From Methylophaga sp. UBA3192 (lineage in GTDB: Bacteria > Pseudomonadota > Gammaproteobacteria > Nitrosococcales > Methylophagaceae), in contig DEXE01000005.1 of assembly GCA_002363955.1 (NCBI GenBank), positions 394 to 56,990 on the forward strand: a stretch of DNA of 56,597 nt, in the 5' to 3' direction. The translations under genes were made by a program, and so were the position numbers. The notes under the pieces were generated by a model. The model saw nothing but the letters and a program-made list of their open reading frames with translations. It was not told the DNA's origin and searched no databases. Each line of letters opens with the position of its first letter. Position 1 is the first letter of the stretch. Positions 24,616-34,399 of the stretch are shown piece after piece.

Positions 24616-24653
24616 GGGGATGTCTGCCAAGGCAGACACTGCCAGTTATCCCC
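24616..24653 (-). other. Hairpin between etfA and ribH
   Basis: GGGGAT...ATCCCC encloses a perfect TGTCTGCC-AA-GGCAGACA stem (24621-24638). No T run follows on the minus strand. It may protect or process the etfA end of the mRNA and lower ribH expression relative to etfBA. Confidence 0.5.
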
Positions 24654-24697
24654 GCCAGCCCGCGATTTAACTAAGTCTAATTGTGAATTAGCCCAGC

Positions 24698-25657
24698 CTA
24701 TTCAAAATGGCTGCGCAACTCTTCTTCGATTTCAAAAATATCACCGACGATGCCGTATTTTGCGATAGTGAAAATAGAAGCACCCGGATCACTGTTCACC
24801 GCAACAATAGTCGGCACATGTTTCATACCTGCCATATGCTGAATCGACCCGGAAATGCCCATCGCAACATACAATTTGCAGGATCCGACGACCTTGCCTG
24901 ACTGACCGACCTGACGGGATTTTGGCAACCAGCCGGAATCCGCTATGGGGCGAGAACAGCACAAGGTGGCATCTGCCATTTCAGCCAGCTCGCGGAACTG
25001 TTCCACATTGGCTTCTTCAGCAATACCCCGGCCTATCGACATAATGAAATCAACCGTTGTGATATCAATATCATCAGCGCCACCGGCTTCAACAAACTCC
25101 AGGTTGGTACTGCGTGACCCGATACTGGTCATATCCTCTACAGAAACCGTTGGCGAAGCACTTTCCTCCGTCGCTTTGAATACGCTTGGACGAATGGTTA
25201 ACAACACACACTGCTTTCCGGGGAAATCAAGTTCCACATTGACCTTCTGGTCATATCCGGAGCGTGTGGCCACCAGTTCATCGCCATCGTATTGCAGGCC
25301 GTATACATCGGTAGCAAATCCATAATTACCCTTGCGAGCCAGAGTAGCCGCGTAGCCGAGTGAATCCACACTATGAGGCAAAAGAACAACCTCCGGATCC
25401 AGTTTTTCCATCAGCGAAGTCACAACAGATTCAAAGATATCCGGATCAAACTCGACGCTGCCCGTCTTGACGCTGATGATTTCATCAACCCCGGCCACCG
25501 ACAGATCCGCGACATAGTTTTCAGCCTGTTCACCAATCACTGCCACAACGACCTTGTCATCGGCCTGACGCAGTTCCTGCGCAGCCGCAATAACTTCCAG
25601 TGAGATAGGTCGCAGTTCGCCACGACGGTGTTCAGCAATTAATAAGAATGTTTTCAT
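24698..25657 (-). CDS. etfA: Electron transfer flavoprotein alpha subunit
   Basis: A 319-residue ETF alpha subunit. The C-terminal FAD domain is recognised by SRPIADSGWLPKSRQVGQSG, YVAMGISGSIQHMAGM and AVNSDP. With EtfB it takes electrons from flavoprotein dehydrogenases. Here the likely donor is trimethylamine dehydrogenase, whose partner in Methylophilus is an ETF. The likely acceptor is the Fe-S membrane protein encoded upstream in the same operon. It starts 2 bp after the etfB stop. Confidence 0.95.
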   Translation of the reverse strand: MKTFLLIAEHRRGELRPISLEVIAAAQELRQADDKVVVAVIGEQAENYVADLSVAGVDEIISVKTGSVEFDPDIFESVVTSLMEKLDPEVVLLPHSVDSLGYAATLARKGNYGFATDVYGLQYDGDELVATRSGYDQKVNVELDFPGKQCVLLTIRPSVFKATEESASPTVSVEDMTSIGSRSTNLEFVEAGGADDIDITTVDFIMSIGRGIAEEANVEQFRELAEMADATLCCSRPIADSGWLPKSRQVGQSGKVVGSCKLYVAMGISGSIQHMAGMKHVPTIVAVNSDPGASIFTIAKYGIVGDIFEIEEELRSHFE

Positions 25658-25659
25658 GG

Positions 25660-26454
25660 TTATTCCCCTTTGAACTCACGAATAATTTCAGCCAGTTTGG
25701 CGGCCTGTTCGGCAGGTGTGCCTTCGATCATCGAGGCCATACCTTTTTCAGGAATATACATACGACGAACACGTGACAAAGCAGCATCCACACCGACATC
25801 GCTGTCACTTAACCCCAGGTCAGCCAGACTGATTTCATCAACCGGTTTGGCTGCCGCCTGCTTGATACCGCGCAATGAGGCATAACGTGGTGTATTAATA
25901 CCCAGTTGAATGGTCAGCACGGATGGGCAATCAATTTCCACTATCTGTGACAGCCCACCCTCAAGTTCACGGGTGATTTTGGCTTTGTTGCTGCCAGGCT
26001 GATATTCAAGTCCTGCCACAACGGCGGCATGTGGCCAGTTCAGGCTGGCAGCCAGGGAAATACCGGTTGAACCGGCTGCATCATCGGATGACTGCACACC
26101 GGCAAATACCATATCCGGCTTTTCTTTCTCGACGACCGCTGACAGGATGCGACCAATCGTGACTGAATCAGAACCTTCCATGGCATCATCCCAAACCCGG
26201 ATGGCACGATCGGCTCCTTTAGCCAGGCATTTTCTCAGAATGTCATCGACCCTTTCCGGGCCAACGGATACCACAACCACTTCGACTTCGGTGTCAGATG
26301 ATTCTTTGATAACCATCGCTTCTTCAAGTGAAAAATCATCCCACTCGTTGAGGTCGTAAAGCAGAAAGTCCTCATCGACATCAAGCTCATCATCACGAAT
26401 TTCGAAGTCTTCATCTAATGCAGCGACTTCTTTAACTGCAACCAGTATTTTCAT
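25660..26454 (-). CDS. etfB: Electron transfer flavoprotein beta subunit
   Basis: A 264-residue ETF beta subunit: MKILVAVKEV at the start, VVSVGPERVDDILRKCLAKGADRAIRV, GVQSSDDAAGSTGISLAASL and PSVLTIQLGINTPRYASL. It forms the heterodimer with EtfA. The gene is 47 bp after the LRV-repeat gene, in the trimethylamine operon, so this ETF is probably dedicated to methylated-amine oxidation rather than fatty acid oxidation. Confidence 0.94.
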   Translation of the reverse strand: MKILVAVKEVAALDEDFEIRDDELDVDEDFLLYDLNEWDDFSLEEAMVIKESSDTEVEVVVVSVGPERVDDILRKCLAKGADRAIRVWDDAMEGSDSVTIGRILSAVVEKEKPDMVFAGVQSSDDAAGSTGISLAASLNWPHAAVVAGLEYQPGSNKAKITRELEGGLSQIVEIDCPSVLTIQLGINTPRYASLRGIKQAAAKPVDEISLADLGLSDSDVGVDAALSRVRRMYIPEKGMASMIEGTPAEQAAKLAEIIREFKGE

Positions 26455-26501
26455 CAGATTTCTCTCCTAGTTGACTGTATAAAACAGCATTTCTAAAGCA
26501 G

Positions 26502-27896
26502 CTAAAGCTGCAAATATTTCTGTGCAAACCATTTAAAAACCATGAATCGAACAGATAGATCAGGATCGTCATGCAGGCTCCAGCGGTCGTTATCATTCAA
26601 CGCGGGGTTGGAGACCAGCAGCAGGCGATGTAAGTAATATGGGTCTTCAAGCAACGGCAGAAGAGTGTCGCGTTCAGCCTGTGGATTGATAATCACGCCA
26701 CGCCGAATATCGGTTTGTTGGGAGCCGGACAATCTGATTAAAATGGCTTGCGGGGTGTTCGGGTTACTTGCCACACCGCTCAACACATCCACATCACTTT
26801 CTTCAGATAGCGTGCTGAGTACATCTGCTGGCGTATTCTTCTGATAAGCTACGCCTGCCCTGACCCAGACACTGCTGTCTTCAGCCAGTTGTCTTAGAAT
26901 GTCGACAGGTGTCTGCGGATTTCTTGTCACGGCACGGCGAACTTCATCATTCTGGTCCGAAGCCAATTGATTGAGCAGCAAATCAGGCAACTTCGGATGA
27001 CGGGCTACCCACTGTCTGACCCAGTGGTCATCATCATCAACCAGTCGTTGCAGATTTTCAGCCGTCAGGTCCGTTCGACTGGCCAGAGTACGACGCACAC
27101 TATTGGAGCTGTTTTGGATCATCTGATTGGCCAGTTCAGCACCTAATGATGGGTTGCCAGCCAGAGTACGAAGCACACTGACATCATCATGTTGAGCCAG
27201 AACAGCCAGTTTTTCCGAGTCTAACCTTGGGTTCGCTGCCAGGTGACGTAAAATGGTTGTATCCGTCTCATTAAATGCTGAATCCAACAAATGCTCAGGA
27301 CAGCGTATATGTGAGACCACGGCAGATCGGATAAAGCAGTTGCCACGCTGGTACAGCGTTTCAAGCAACTCCGTCGGCGTTTCTGCATGAACCGCCAGTT
27401 CATTATCAAACATGCCGGGATAATGCTTTTCCAGGCACATCAGTGTATTGGCATCGGTATTTGGATGTGCAGCAATGGATTTGAGGATCGGTATATCATC
27501 CTCGCTCATTGCCAGACGTTTCAATAATGTCGATGAGCTATGTGCATGCTGCGTCAACAGACAGAGCAACTGCCGGTCGTGACCACTGTTTTTGTAAATC
27601 GTGTTCAGCGTACCGGCGCGACTGGCAGGATTCTTATCCAGTCTTAATCTGACGGTTTCATCATCAATCTCTGCCAGCATTTGCAGGACTGCCGCGGGTG
27701 TATGCTCCCAACGGGCCAGCAGCAATGTATTACGCCGTTCCTCACAGAGTAAATCGCGTAACTGTTTTTTCTGCTCGCCCTGAGCCAGTTCATACACGGC
27801 CGCCGCGCTATGCAGATCACCACTGTTTATCACACAGTCAATCAGTGCATCGGCACTATTCGGCAGGCTGATATCAGGCGGAAACAACATCGGCAT
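26502..27896 (-). CDS. LRV-repeat (leucine-rich repeat variant) solenoid protein
   Basis: A protein of about 464 residues built of roughly 24-residue LRV-type helical repeats from about residue 55 to the end. Recurrent cores are ILRHLAANPRLDSEKLAVLA, VLRTLAGNPSLG, VRRAVTRNPQTPVDILRQLA and VLSGVASNPNTPQAILIRLS. No Fe-S cysteine cluster is seen at the N-terminus, unlike some LRV proteins near nitrogenase genes. ATG at 27896 with AGAGG before it is chosen; it overlaps the upstream gene by 23 bp, so the two are translationally coupled. Such solenoids usually bind protein partners; here it may assemble or modulate the electron-transfer complex. Function unknown. Confidence 0.78.
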   Translation of the reverse strand: MPMLFPPDISLPNSADALIDCVINSGDLHSAAAVYELAQGEQKKQLRDLLCEERRNTLLLARWEHTPAAVLQMLAEIDDETVRLRLDKNPASRAGTLNTIYKNSGHDRQLLCLLTQHAHSSSTLLKRLAMSEDDIPILKSIAAHPNTDANTLMCLEKHYPGMFDNELAVHAETPTELLETLYQRGNCFIRSAVVSHIRCPEHLLDSAFNETDTTILRHLAANPRLDSEKLAVLAQHDDVSVLRTLAGNPSLGAELANQMIQNSSNSVRRTLASRTDLTAENLQRLVDDDDHWVRQWVARHPKLPDLLLNQLASDQNDEVRRAVTRNPQTPVDILRQLAEDSSVWVRAGVAYQKNTPADVLSTLSEESDVDVLSGVASNPNTPQAILIRLSGSQQTDIRRGVIINPQAERDTLLPLLEDPYYLHRLLLVSNPALNDNDRWSLHDDPDLSVRFMVFKWFAQKYLQL

Positions 27897-30009
27897 CGAT
27901 GACCTCTGCTTCATCAAACTCGACGCATTCGTTGACCAGTTCAATCAGTTCTTTCACCACAAACTTGCCTTCATATCCTGCTGTTTTCAGTGCATCTTCA
28001 AACATGGTCAGATCTTTCGGACATGACACGATAAACACATCAAGCTCTTCAATTTCTGCGGCTTCACGCATGCGGTTCTCTGACGGCTTTTCAATGCCGA
28101 CCGGATCCGGAATCCAGATACGACCACCACCCGCACCACAGCAGAAGGAGTTGTCACGATTACGGTCCATCTCGATCAACTCACAGCCAAGCAGTTTGAT
28201 CAGTTCACGTGGTGCGTCATAGCCTTTGTTGTAACGGCCAAGATGACATGGGTCATGGAAGGTGACGCGGTAATCCAGTTTTTTACTGAGTTTGAGTTTG
28301 CCCTGTTCAAATAACTGTTTGAGCAATGTGGTGTAATGCTGAATCTCAAATTCACCACCAAAATCAGGATACTCATTACGAATCGTGTTGAATGAGTGGG
28401 GATCTGTCGTAACAATCGAGTTGAAATCGCATTTTTCCAGAGTACTGATATTGGCATTGGCCAGGAACTCATAGAGTCCTTCTTCACCGACCCGGCGCAC
28501 ATCATTACCAGCATTCATTTCAGCCTCATATAGCAAGCCAAAATCAACTCCCGCCTGCTTCATTAACCTGGCAAAAGAACGGGTCACCACCTGGTTACGC
28601 GGATCAAAAGACGCGTAGTCACCGACAAACCACATCACATCAACCGGTTCTTTACGGGCATCTTTAATAGTGAACGGCAATTCCTTGGTCCAGCGTGGAC
28701 GTTTACGTTTCGATTCATTCATCGAGTTGCCGTTTTTGTGGATTGACTGCATGGTTTTTTGCAGTATGGGTTCCATATTTCCCTCATCCACCAGCTTACG
28801 ACGCATTTGCACAATAATTGGCACATGCTCAACCGCAACCGGACAGATTTCCACACAGGCAAGACAGGTTCTGCAGGACCACAGCGTTTCCATAAACACC
28901 TGTCCCACATCCTTGCCATGCACATCCAGCTCTGCTTTTTCAGGCAGTTCCTTGGATTGCAATGATTTATTGGCAAACTCACGCAGAGACAGAATCACAT
29001 CCCGTGGTGATAACGGTGCACCAACCGCATTGGCCGGACAGGCTTCGTGACAACGGCCACATTTGGTACAGGCATCCAGATTAAGTAACTGTTTCCAGGT
29101 AAGATCTGTAATGGTTTTGATACCAATATCTTCCTGATCTTCGGGAACACTCGGCAAACGCTTACCGGCCATCGGATCACGGAACATCAGCGAGCCTGAA
29201 GCGGTAAAGATATGTTTGACCTTGGTATAAGGAATCAGCGCGATAAAGGCCAAAGCCAATACACCGTGAAACCACCACAATCCCAGGCGGAAATTGCCTG
29301 CAGCTTCTGCGCCCATGCCCAGCCCCATCATCATATGCGCCATCAGCGCACCGATGGGTGACCACCAGCGATAATCCCAGACTGTCGCGGTCTCACTTAA
29401 CCAGACCAGTCGTGCCGCTTCCAGTAAAAAGCCGGTAAAACCAATGAGGATAAGCGCCCATAAAAAGGCCCAGTCTTCACGGCGGTAGCCGCTACGATCA
29501 TAATCCGGATCGCCGGGTTCACGATCCGGACGGGCATAGTCAAGCTTGGGCAGCTTTAACCATTTTCTGCGATACATCATATAAATCAGGCCGGCAATCA
29601 GGCCAACACCAGCCAGATCCAGAATCAATGAAAACCACAGATAGAAGTCGCCATACCAGAACGTGATCCCAAACAGGGGTTCCAGAATGTCGTATTCGAG
29701 GGTAATCGTGGCTGTGCCGATAAACAGCAGCACAAAGCCGAAAAATATCAGTGCATGTGCCCGACCCGCTGACTTATCACGCCGTTTCAGGGTGCGATGC
29801 GTTGCCATGGTCTTGAACATGTCTACAAAGCGTGCAAAAAACTCACCCCAGGAAGCATCAGGCTTACCGCGGCGATACTTGCGAATCTGCACATAAACAC
29901 CGTAAAGGAATATACCGATAGCGGTATAGCCAATTACGTAGAAAAGATAAATTGACCAGTTTGAAAAGTCTTCAAACAGAATACGTGTAATTTCATGTGC
30001 TTCATTCAT
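27874..30009 (-). CDS. Membrane Fe-S oxidoreductase, DgcB / HdrD-like (ETF to quinone)
   Basis: A 711-residue protein. An N-terminal membrane domain with about five or six helices resembles the nitrate reductase gamma subunit. Two 4Fe-4S motifs follow, CTKCGRCHEACP and CRTCLACVEICP, then CCG (heterodisulfide reductase) regions, one with DPCHLGRYN...SFCCGAGGG. This architecture matches DgcB-type proteins that reoxidise an ETF and reduce quinone. In this operon it would link Tmd and EtfBA to the respiratory chain. ATG at 30009 with a TAGGTG site is chosen, although the frame is open to 30081. It is 90 bp after tmd. Confidence 0.88.
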   Translation of the reverse strand: MNEAHEITRILFEDFSNWSIYLFYVIGYTAIGIFLYGVYVQIRKYRRGKPDASWGEFFARFVDMFKTMATHRTLKRRDKSAGRAHALIFFGFVLLFIGTATITLEYDILEPLFGITFWYGDFYLWFSLILDLAGVGLIAGLIYMMYRRKWLKLPKLDYARPDREPGDPDYDRSGYRREDWAFLWALILIGFTGFLLEAARLVWLSETATVWDYRWWSPIGALMAHMMMGLGMGAEAAGNFRLGLWWFHGVLALAFIALIPYTKVKHIFTASGSLMFRDPMAGKRLPSVPEDQEDIGIKTITDLTWKQLLNLDACTKCGRCHEACPANAVGAPLSPRDVILSLREFANKSLQSKELPEKAELDVHGKDVGQVFMETLWSCRTCLACVEICPVAVEHVPIIVQMRRKLVDEGNMEPILQKTMQSIHKNGNSMNESKRKRPRWTKELPFTIKDARKEPVDVMWFVGDYASFDPRNQVVTRSFARLMKQAGVDFGLLYEAEMNAGNDVRRVGEEGLYEFLANANISTLEKCDFNSIVTTDPHSFNTIRNEYPDFGGEFEIQHYTTLLKQLFEQGKLKLSKKLDYRVTFHDPCHLGRYNKGYDAPRELIKLLGCELIEMDRNRDNSFCCGAGGGRIWIPDPVGIEKPSENRMREAAEIEELDVFIVSCPKDLTMFEDALKTAGYEGKFVVKELIELVNECVEFDEAEVIDADVVSA

Positions 30010-30099
30010 GACACACCTACTTTCCTGGGAAATACATAGTGGTTGAGCAAGCGGAATGTGTGCTGCCACCATGGACAGCACACAACCGGTTCCTGCTAT

Positions 30100-32292
30100 T
30101 TAGATCTTGTACTCAATTTCATGGTTACCACCCGGCATATGCGGTGTGCCCCAGGCAATTGTTTCGCGCTTGTATGGCAATGGGAATTGAGGATTTTCAG
30201 ACTCAATCTCACGAGCAACACGATGACCGGTAAAGGTGGCATCTGCGATATATCGTGGTGCTTCAGCATCACCAATCAGATACACGCCTTTGATATCGTT
30301 CTCCGCCCATTCACTTTCACGCGCTTTGAGTTCCTGATAAAGCTTGTTATCAGATTTACGACCCGTGACCAGTACCAGAGAATCAAACTCAAGCCAGCGA
30401 TGTGTTTTGTTCTCATCACGTGGCAATTTACCCGGTCCACGGTAGCTGCGACGGGAACCATCACCCCACATGTTGTAAATTTCCAGACGGCCCGGTTCAA
30501 TGCGGCTGCAGAAATGATTACCGATTTCTTCGATATGCAGTTCATGCAGACGACGCATCATATTTGGATATTCCAGAGTGAATTCCATATATTTCGCCAG
30601 ATGCACACCGGACACGATGGTGACCTCATGACCGTCATTGACCAGTTTTTCAGCCAGACTTGGTGCCATGAAATAACTATCCGCATTCAGAATAACGACG
30701 CGCTTGCCGATTTTCTTTTCACCCGACATGACCTGTTCAGGGGTTAACTGATCCGGTAAAGAGGCATCTGCACCCGGTATGGCTTCATGGGTCAGGCAGT
30801 TATCACCATTGGTATGCCATTTGGCACCGGTGGCAATAATCACTTTTTCTGCACCATATTCCAGTACATCATCAGCCGTCAGTGCTTTTTGCCCCAACGC
30901 CAACACACTGTTTTTGTTTTTCTTGACCAGTTTCTGCAGCTGGGTTTCACGATAATCACGGTGATATCCCCACTCGCCCAGCCCCGGTAACGACGCAATC
31001 TGATTCAGATGACCACCGACTTTTTCAGCCGTATCGTATACGTGAACTACATAGCCTTGTTCCATCAGTACGCGTGCCGCTTCAGCACCTGAAGGACCCG
31101 CGCCAACAACCAATACTGAATCAGAGGAAGTGGCTTTCTTGAATTTTTCCGGATGCCAGCCGCGACGATACTCTTCACCTGCTGTGGCATTCTGCGTACA
31201 GATCATTGGCGGACCACCGATTTCCCAACGGGAAATACACACATTACAGCCGATACAAACACGGATATCGTCGTAACGGCCTTCTTCAATTTTCTTCGGC
31301 AGGAACGGATCAGAGATAGACGGACGTGCCGCACCAATAATATCGGCATAGCCTTTGGTGACGATCTCAGTCATTTTTTCCGGATCGGTAAAGCGGCCTA
31401 CACCCAGTACTGGTTTTTTGGAAACTTCTTTAACGAATTTGGTCCAGGGAACCTGGTGGCCTTGCTGATAGAACCGTGATGGACCGGCATCTTCGCCCCA
31501 TTCAGCGATATCACCAACATCCACATCCCATAAGTCCACCAGCGGATCAGCCATCTGAATGAACTTCATACCATCTTCTTCAACTTCGATTTGTCCCGGC
31601 CCATACAGGGTATCCACGGCAAAACGAGTCGCAATGGCACAATCACTGCCAACGGCATTACGTACTTTTTCTAATGTTTCAAGCCAAAAACGTGCCCGGT
31701 TTTCTAATGAACCACCATATTGGTCAGTTCTTTTATTGTAATAAGGATTTAAAAATTGCAGTGGTAAGTAAGAGTGCGCACCATAGACATAAATAATGTC
31801 AAAACCGGCATCGCGTGAGCGATAAGCTGCATCTACATAGTATTGCTGGACCCGTTGAATGTCGCTCAGATCCATTTCTTTACAATAGCTCAGGGTTTCA
31901 AATTCTGATGCTATCTGGCTCGGGCCCATTGGGGTTGCCCGGCTTTCCAGACAAGGGGCATGCGCACCACCGTACCAGAGTTCGACACCAGCCAGAGCGC
32001 CATGTTTATGGACTTCATCCGTCATGGCTTTCAGATTGCGTACATCGCCTTCATCCCAGATACGGGCTGACAAACGCATGGTGTCGTCAGATTCAGGATG
32101 GATAGAGCAATATTCTGTATTCATCGCCGCCCAGCCACCTTCAGCTTTCAATGAACGATGGGCGGCCTGGAAGCCGGGTTTATCTGAACCAGCACCGATA
32201 CAGTGTGGTACTTGATAAAAACGGTTTCGAAGTGTTTTAGGACCGATCTGAATCGGTTCAAATAAGATATCGTGCTTGGGATCGCGTGCCAT
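30100..32292 (-). CDS. tmd: Trimethylamine dehydrogenase (6-S-cysteinyl-FMN, 4Fe-4S)
   Basis: A 730-residue protein very similar to Methylophilus trimethylamine dehydrogenase: it starts MARDPKHDILFEPIQIG and ends KIEYKI-like. It converts trimethylamine to dimethylamine and formaldehyde. In mature numbering Cys30 (QVPHCIG), which carries FMN, is present, and so is Tyr60 (NTEY). Tyr60 belongs to the substrate bowl and is replaced in dimethylamine dehydrogenase, so trimethylamine is the better call. The 4Fe-4S ligands are in VCIGCNVCISRW and MICTQN; Trp in AEWGED and SRWEIGG complete the bowl. The C-terminal half has ADP-binding folds (VVGAGPSGAEAA). The start at 32292 matches the known N-terminus; GTG at 32352 also has a ribosome site. 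Confidence 0.95.
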   Translation of the reverse strand: MARDPKHDILFEPIQIGPKTLRNRFYQVPHCIGAGSDKPGFQAAHRSLKAEGGWAAMNTEYCSIHPESDDTMRLSARIWDEGDVRNLKAMTDEVHKHGALAGVELWYGGAHAPCLESRATPMGPSQIASEFETLSYCKEMDLSDIQRVQQYYVDAAYRSRDAGFDIIYVYGAHSYLPLQFLNPYYNKRTDQYGGSLENRARFWLETLEKVRNAVGSDCAIATRFAVDTLYGPGQIEVEEDGMKFIQMADPLVDLWDVDVGDIAEWGEDAGPSRFYQQGHQVPWTKFVKEVSKKPVLGVGRFTDPEKMTEIVTKGYADIIGAARPSISDPFLPKKIEEGRYDDIRVCIGCNVCISRWEIGGPPMICTQNATAGEEYRRGWHPEKFKKATSSDSVLVVGAGPSGAEAARVLMEQGYVVHVYDTAEKVGGHLNQIASLPGLGEWGYHRDYRETQLQKLVKKNKNSVLALGQKALTADDVLEYGAEKVIIATGAKWHTNGDNCLTHEAIPGADASLPDQLTPEQVMSGEKKIGKRVVILNADSYFMAPSLAEKLVNDGHEVTIVSGVHLAKYMEFTLEYPNMMRRLHELHIEEIGNHFCSRIEPGRLEIYNMWGDGSRRSYRGPGKLPRDENKTHRWLEFDSLVLVTGRKSDNKLYQELKARESEWAENDIKGVYLIGDAEAPRYIADATFTGHRVAREIESENPQFPLPYKRETIAWGTPHMPGGNHEIEYKI

Positions 32293-32371
32293 ATCATGTT
32301 CTCCATTATTGTGAGTTCGGGCAAGCTTATTTTCAGCCTTGCCAGAGGCCACAACAATTCTCCTGATGTGT

Positions 32372-32387
32372 TACCACCTAGGAAGTA
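32372..32387. promoter_or_regulatory. NarL-type 7-2-7 site upstream of tmd
   Basis: TACCACC-TA-GGAAGTA, 80 bp before the tmd ATG. Confidence 0.7.
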
Positions 32388-32536
32388 TGAGAACTTTAAG
32401 CGAAGTAGTTACTCTGCCCAAGACAGCAGATGGGCTGTCAGCTATGGCCTTGATGAAGACCAACACTGCAATGCCATGCGTTTAATTCACATTATTTAAT
32501 TATTATGCTGGAAAAGCCTGCTGAGCCTTTTCACTG

Positions 32537-34246
32537 TTAATCAGCCACCAGCACACTGCTGAAATACACAATAAGAATACCGAACAGCAATACCAGATAA
32601 GGCAGGATACCTGCCCGACAAATTATATTTTTACCATTTTCGTCGAGGGACATATCTTCCCGCATCGCTTTCGGGAATATGCCTTTATCCACCAGATAAT
32701 GACGCCAGATGAAAACCGGAACCACTAACAATGCCAGCAAAATCCCACTCATCAACGTTCCCTTTCCCCATACATTTGCCCCCATGCCCATCAGCACCAG
32801 ATTGACGTAAGACAAAATGGTGCCAATCACTATCAATATCGTTGGAGCACGATAAGGCCTTTCCCAATTTGGCCTATCCAGACGATGTATCCAGCCGGCA
32901 TTGAGATTGAGGAAATTGAAAATGATATAGCCCACATTCGAAGCAGCCAGCAAAAATACATAATCCGACATGCTCAGTAACAACAGATTGACAATCAGAT
33001 TGGTCCACATCGCAGCCGTCGGGGCGCCCTGCTCATTGACCTTTGACAGATATCGCGGCAGCAGTCCGTCAATAGATCCCTGATACAGGGTGCGTGAGGA
33101 GCCCGCCATGGTCGTCATCACTGACAGCAATAATGCGAGCACCAGCATGACCACAAACATATTGGCAAACATACTGTCCCCTCCCAGAATACCCGCCAGT
33201 ACGTTTGCGACCCCCATGCCACTGTAGATTTCTGCCGATAACATGCCATCATAAACTGCCGGTGCCACAACCTGACCCGCGCTATTGAGTGTTTCCCGCT
33301 CTACCAGTTGTCCCAGTCCCAGGTGCCCCTGAAAGGCCAGTGGTACGAGTGTAAATACCGCAATACACAATAAACCCGAAAAAAAGATGGCCTTGAAGGT
33401 ATCGCTTTTGGGATTTTTGAATTCCCGCGTATAGCAGACCGCTGTTTCAAATCCATAGGTTGACCATGCGGCGAGAAACAAACCACCGGCCATCAGCTCC
33501 CAACCATCAAGATTCCATTCACCTTCGATAACATTGCCAATCGAGTCGTAGGCCAGTGGCGTTAAGGGTGTGATATTGGATAACGGTAAGTCCCCGGTAA
33601 TAAGGGGTACCAGACCAACCATTAACAACGGCAACAAACCCGTCAAACCAAAAATCATGGTCGCTCGAGCCGAGCGAAGTATGCCACCGTTCTGGATGGC
33701 AAAAACCAGCAGCATCAATGTACTGCCGATAATAAAGGTGGCATTGATCCGTAAACTCAGACCATTTTTGAGATAGGACAAATCGACCAGCGTGATTTGC
33801 CAGCTATTGATAACGGCATCGGGTGCAAACAGGGCAGAAAGAATATAACCGGCGGCCAAACCTGAACCAATCGCCAGTACGGGTCCCCAGGCTATCCAGT
33901 TGCACCATACCGATATCGGCGCGATAAACTTGATATACCTGATCCAGGCCACGGCACCGTAAACCGATGCGCCACCGGTTTTATGCGGAAACAGCCCGGC
34001 GATTTCGGCATAAGTGAAAGCTTGCAGAAAGCCGAAACTGATAGAAATAATCCATATCAGCCAGGCTGGCTTGCCAACCGTCGCTGCCACAGCCCCCATA
34101 GAAAACAGCACAAGCGCCGGCACACCACTGGCCACCCAGAAGGCCCCGGTCCAGGTGATTCGTCTGTGCAAGGTGGATGAATCGGTTCCATTCTCAACCA
34201 GAAAATCAACTGCTGTCACATTGGCAGTACCTGAAGGCTCCTTCAC
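32537..34246 (-). CDS. APC-superfamily permease, possible amine transporter
   Basis: A 569-residue membrane protein with about twelve helices and the APC fold: SGVPALVLFSMGAVAATVG in helix 1, FTYAEIAGLFPHKTGGASVY in helices 2-3 and a long hydrophobic remainder. Members carry amino acids or amines. It is a single gene between the folE2 operon and tmd, on the same strand, with its own TAC-N10-GTA site 110 bp upstream, which makes a methylated amine a plausible substrate. It starts with GTG after AAGGG. No sequence feature fixes the substrate. Confidence 0.85.
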   Translation of the reverse strand: MKEPSGTANVTAVDFLVENGTDSSTLHRRITWTGAFWVASGVPALVLFSMGAVAATVGKPAWLIWIISISFGFLQAFTYAEIAGLFPHKTGGASVYGAVAWIRYIKFIAPISVWCNWIAWGPVLAIGSGLAAGYILSALFAPDAVINSWQITLVDLSYLKNGLSLRINATFIIGSTLMLLVFAIQNGGILRSARATMIFGLTGLLPLLMVGLVPLITGDLPLSNITPLTPLAYDSIGNVIEGEWNLDGWELMAGGLFLAAWSTYGFETAVCYTREFKNPKSDTFKAIFFSGLLCIAVFTLVPLAFQGHLGLGQLVERETLNSAGQVVAPAVYDGMLSAEIYSGMGVANVLAGILGGDSMFANMFVVMLVLALLLSVMTTMAGSSRTLYQGSIDGLLPRYLSKVNEQGAPTAAMWTNLIVNLLLLSMSDYVFLLAASNVGYIIFNFLNLNAGWIHRLDRPNWERPYRAPTILIVIGTILSYVNLVLMGMGANVWGKGTLMSGILLALLVVPVFIWRHYLVDKGIFPKAMREDMSLDENGKNIICRAGILPYLVLLFGILIVYFSSVLVAD

Positions 34247-34355
34247 CTGTTTACCCTTGTTTTTGTGACGACTACGGTTCTAAAGCCGTATGATTAGTAG
34301 TAACTCGCAACAATATGATTGCTTAAGACATGGGATGGCAACACACCTTTTGGTG

Positions 34356-34371
34356 TACACCCAAGGTGGTA
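34356..34371. promoter_or_regulatory. NarL-type 7-2-7 site upstream of the APC permease
   Basis: TACACCC-AA-GGTGGTA, 110 bp before the permease start and directly after the end of the folE2 operon. It is preceded by a second dyad, ACACC-TTTT-GGTGT. Confidence 0.65.
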
Positions 34372-34399
34372 GTTAAATAGCTTGCTGCATTTAAACGCA

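Noticed and set aside
30043..30747. Long open frame of 234 codons on the plus strand
   Set aside because: It lies antisense to the end of tmd, has no recognisable domains, and the opposite frame matches a well-known enzyme end to end.
30100..32292. Dimethylamine dehydrogenase instead of trimethylamine dehydrogenase
   Set aside because: Tyr60 and the bowl tryptophans of TMA dehydrogenase are retained, and a separate dimethylamine enzyme set lies next to it.
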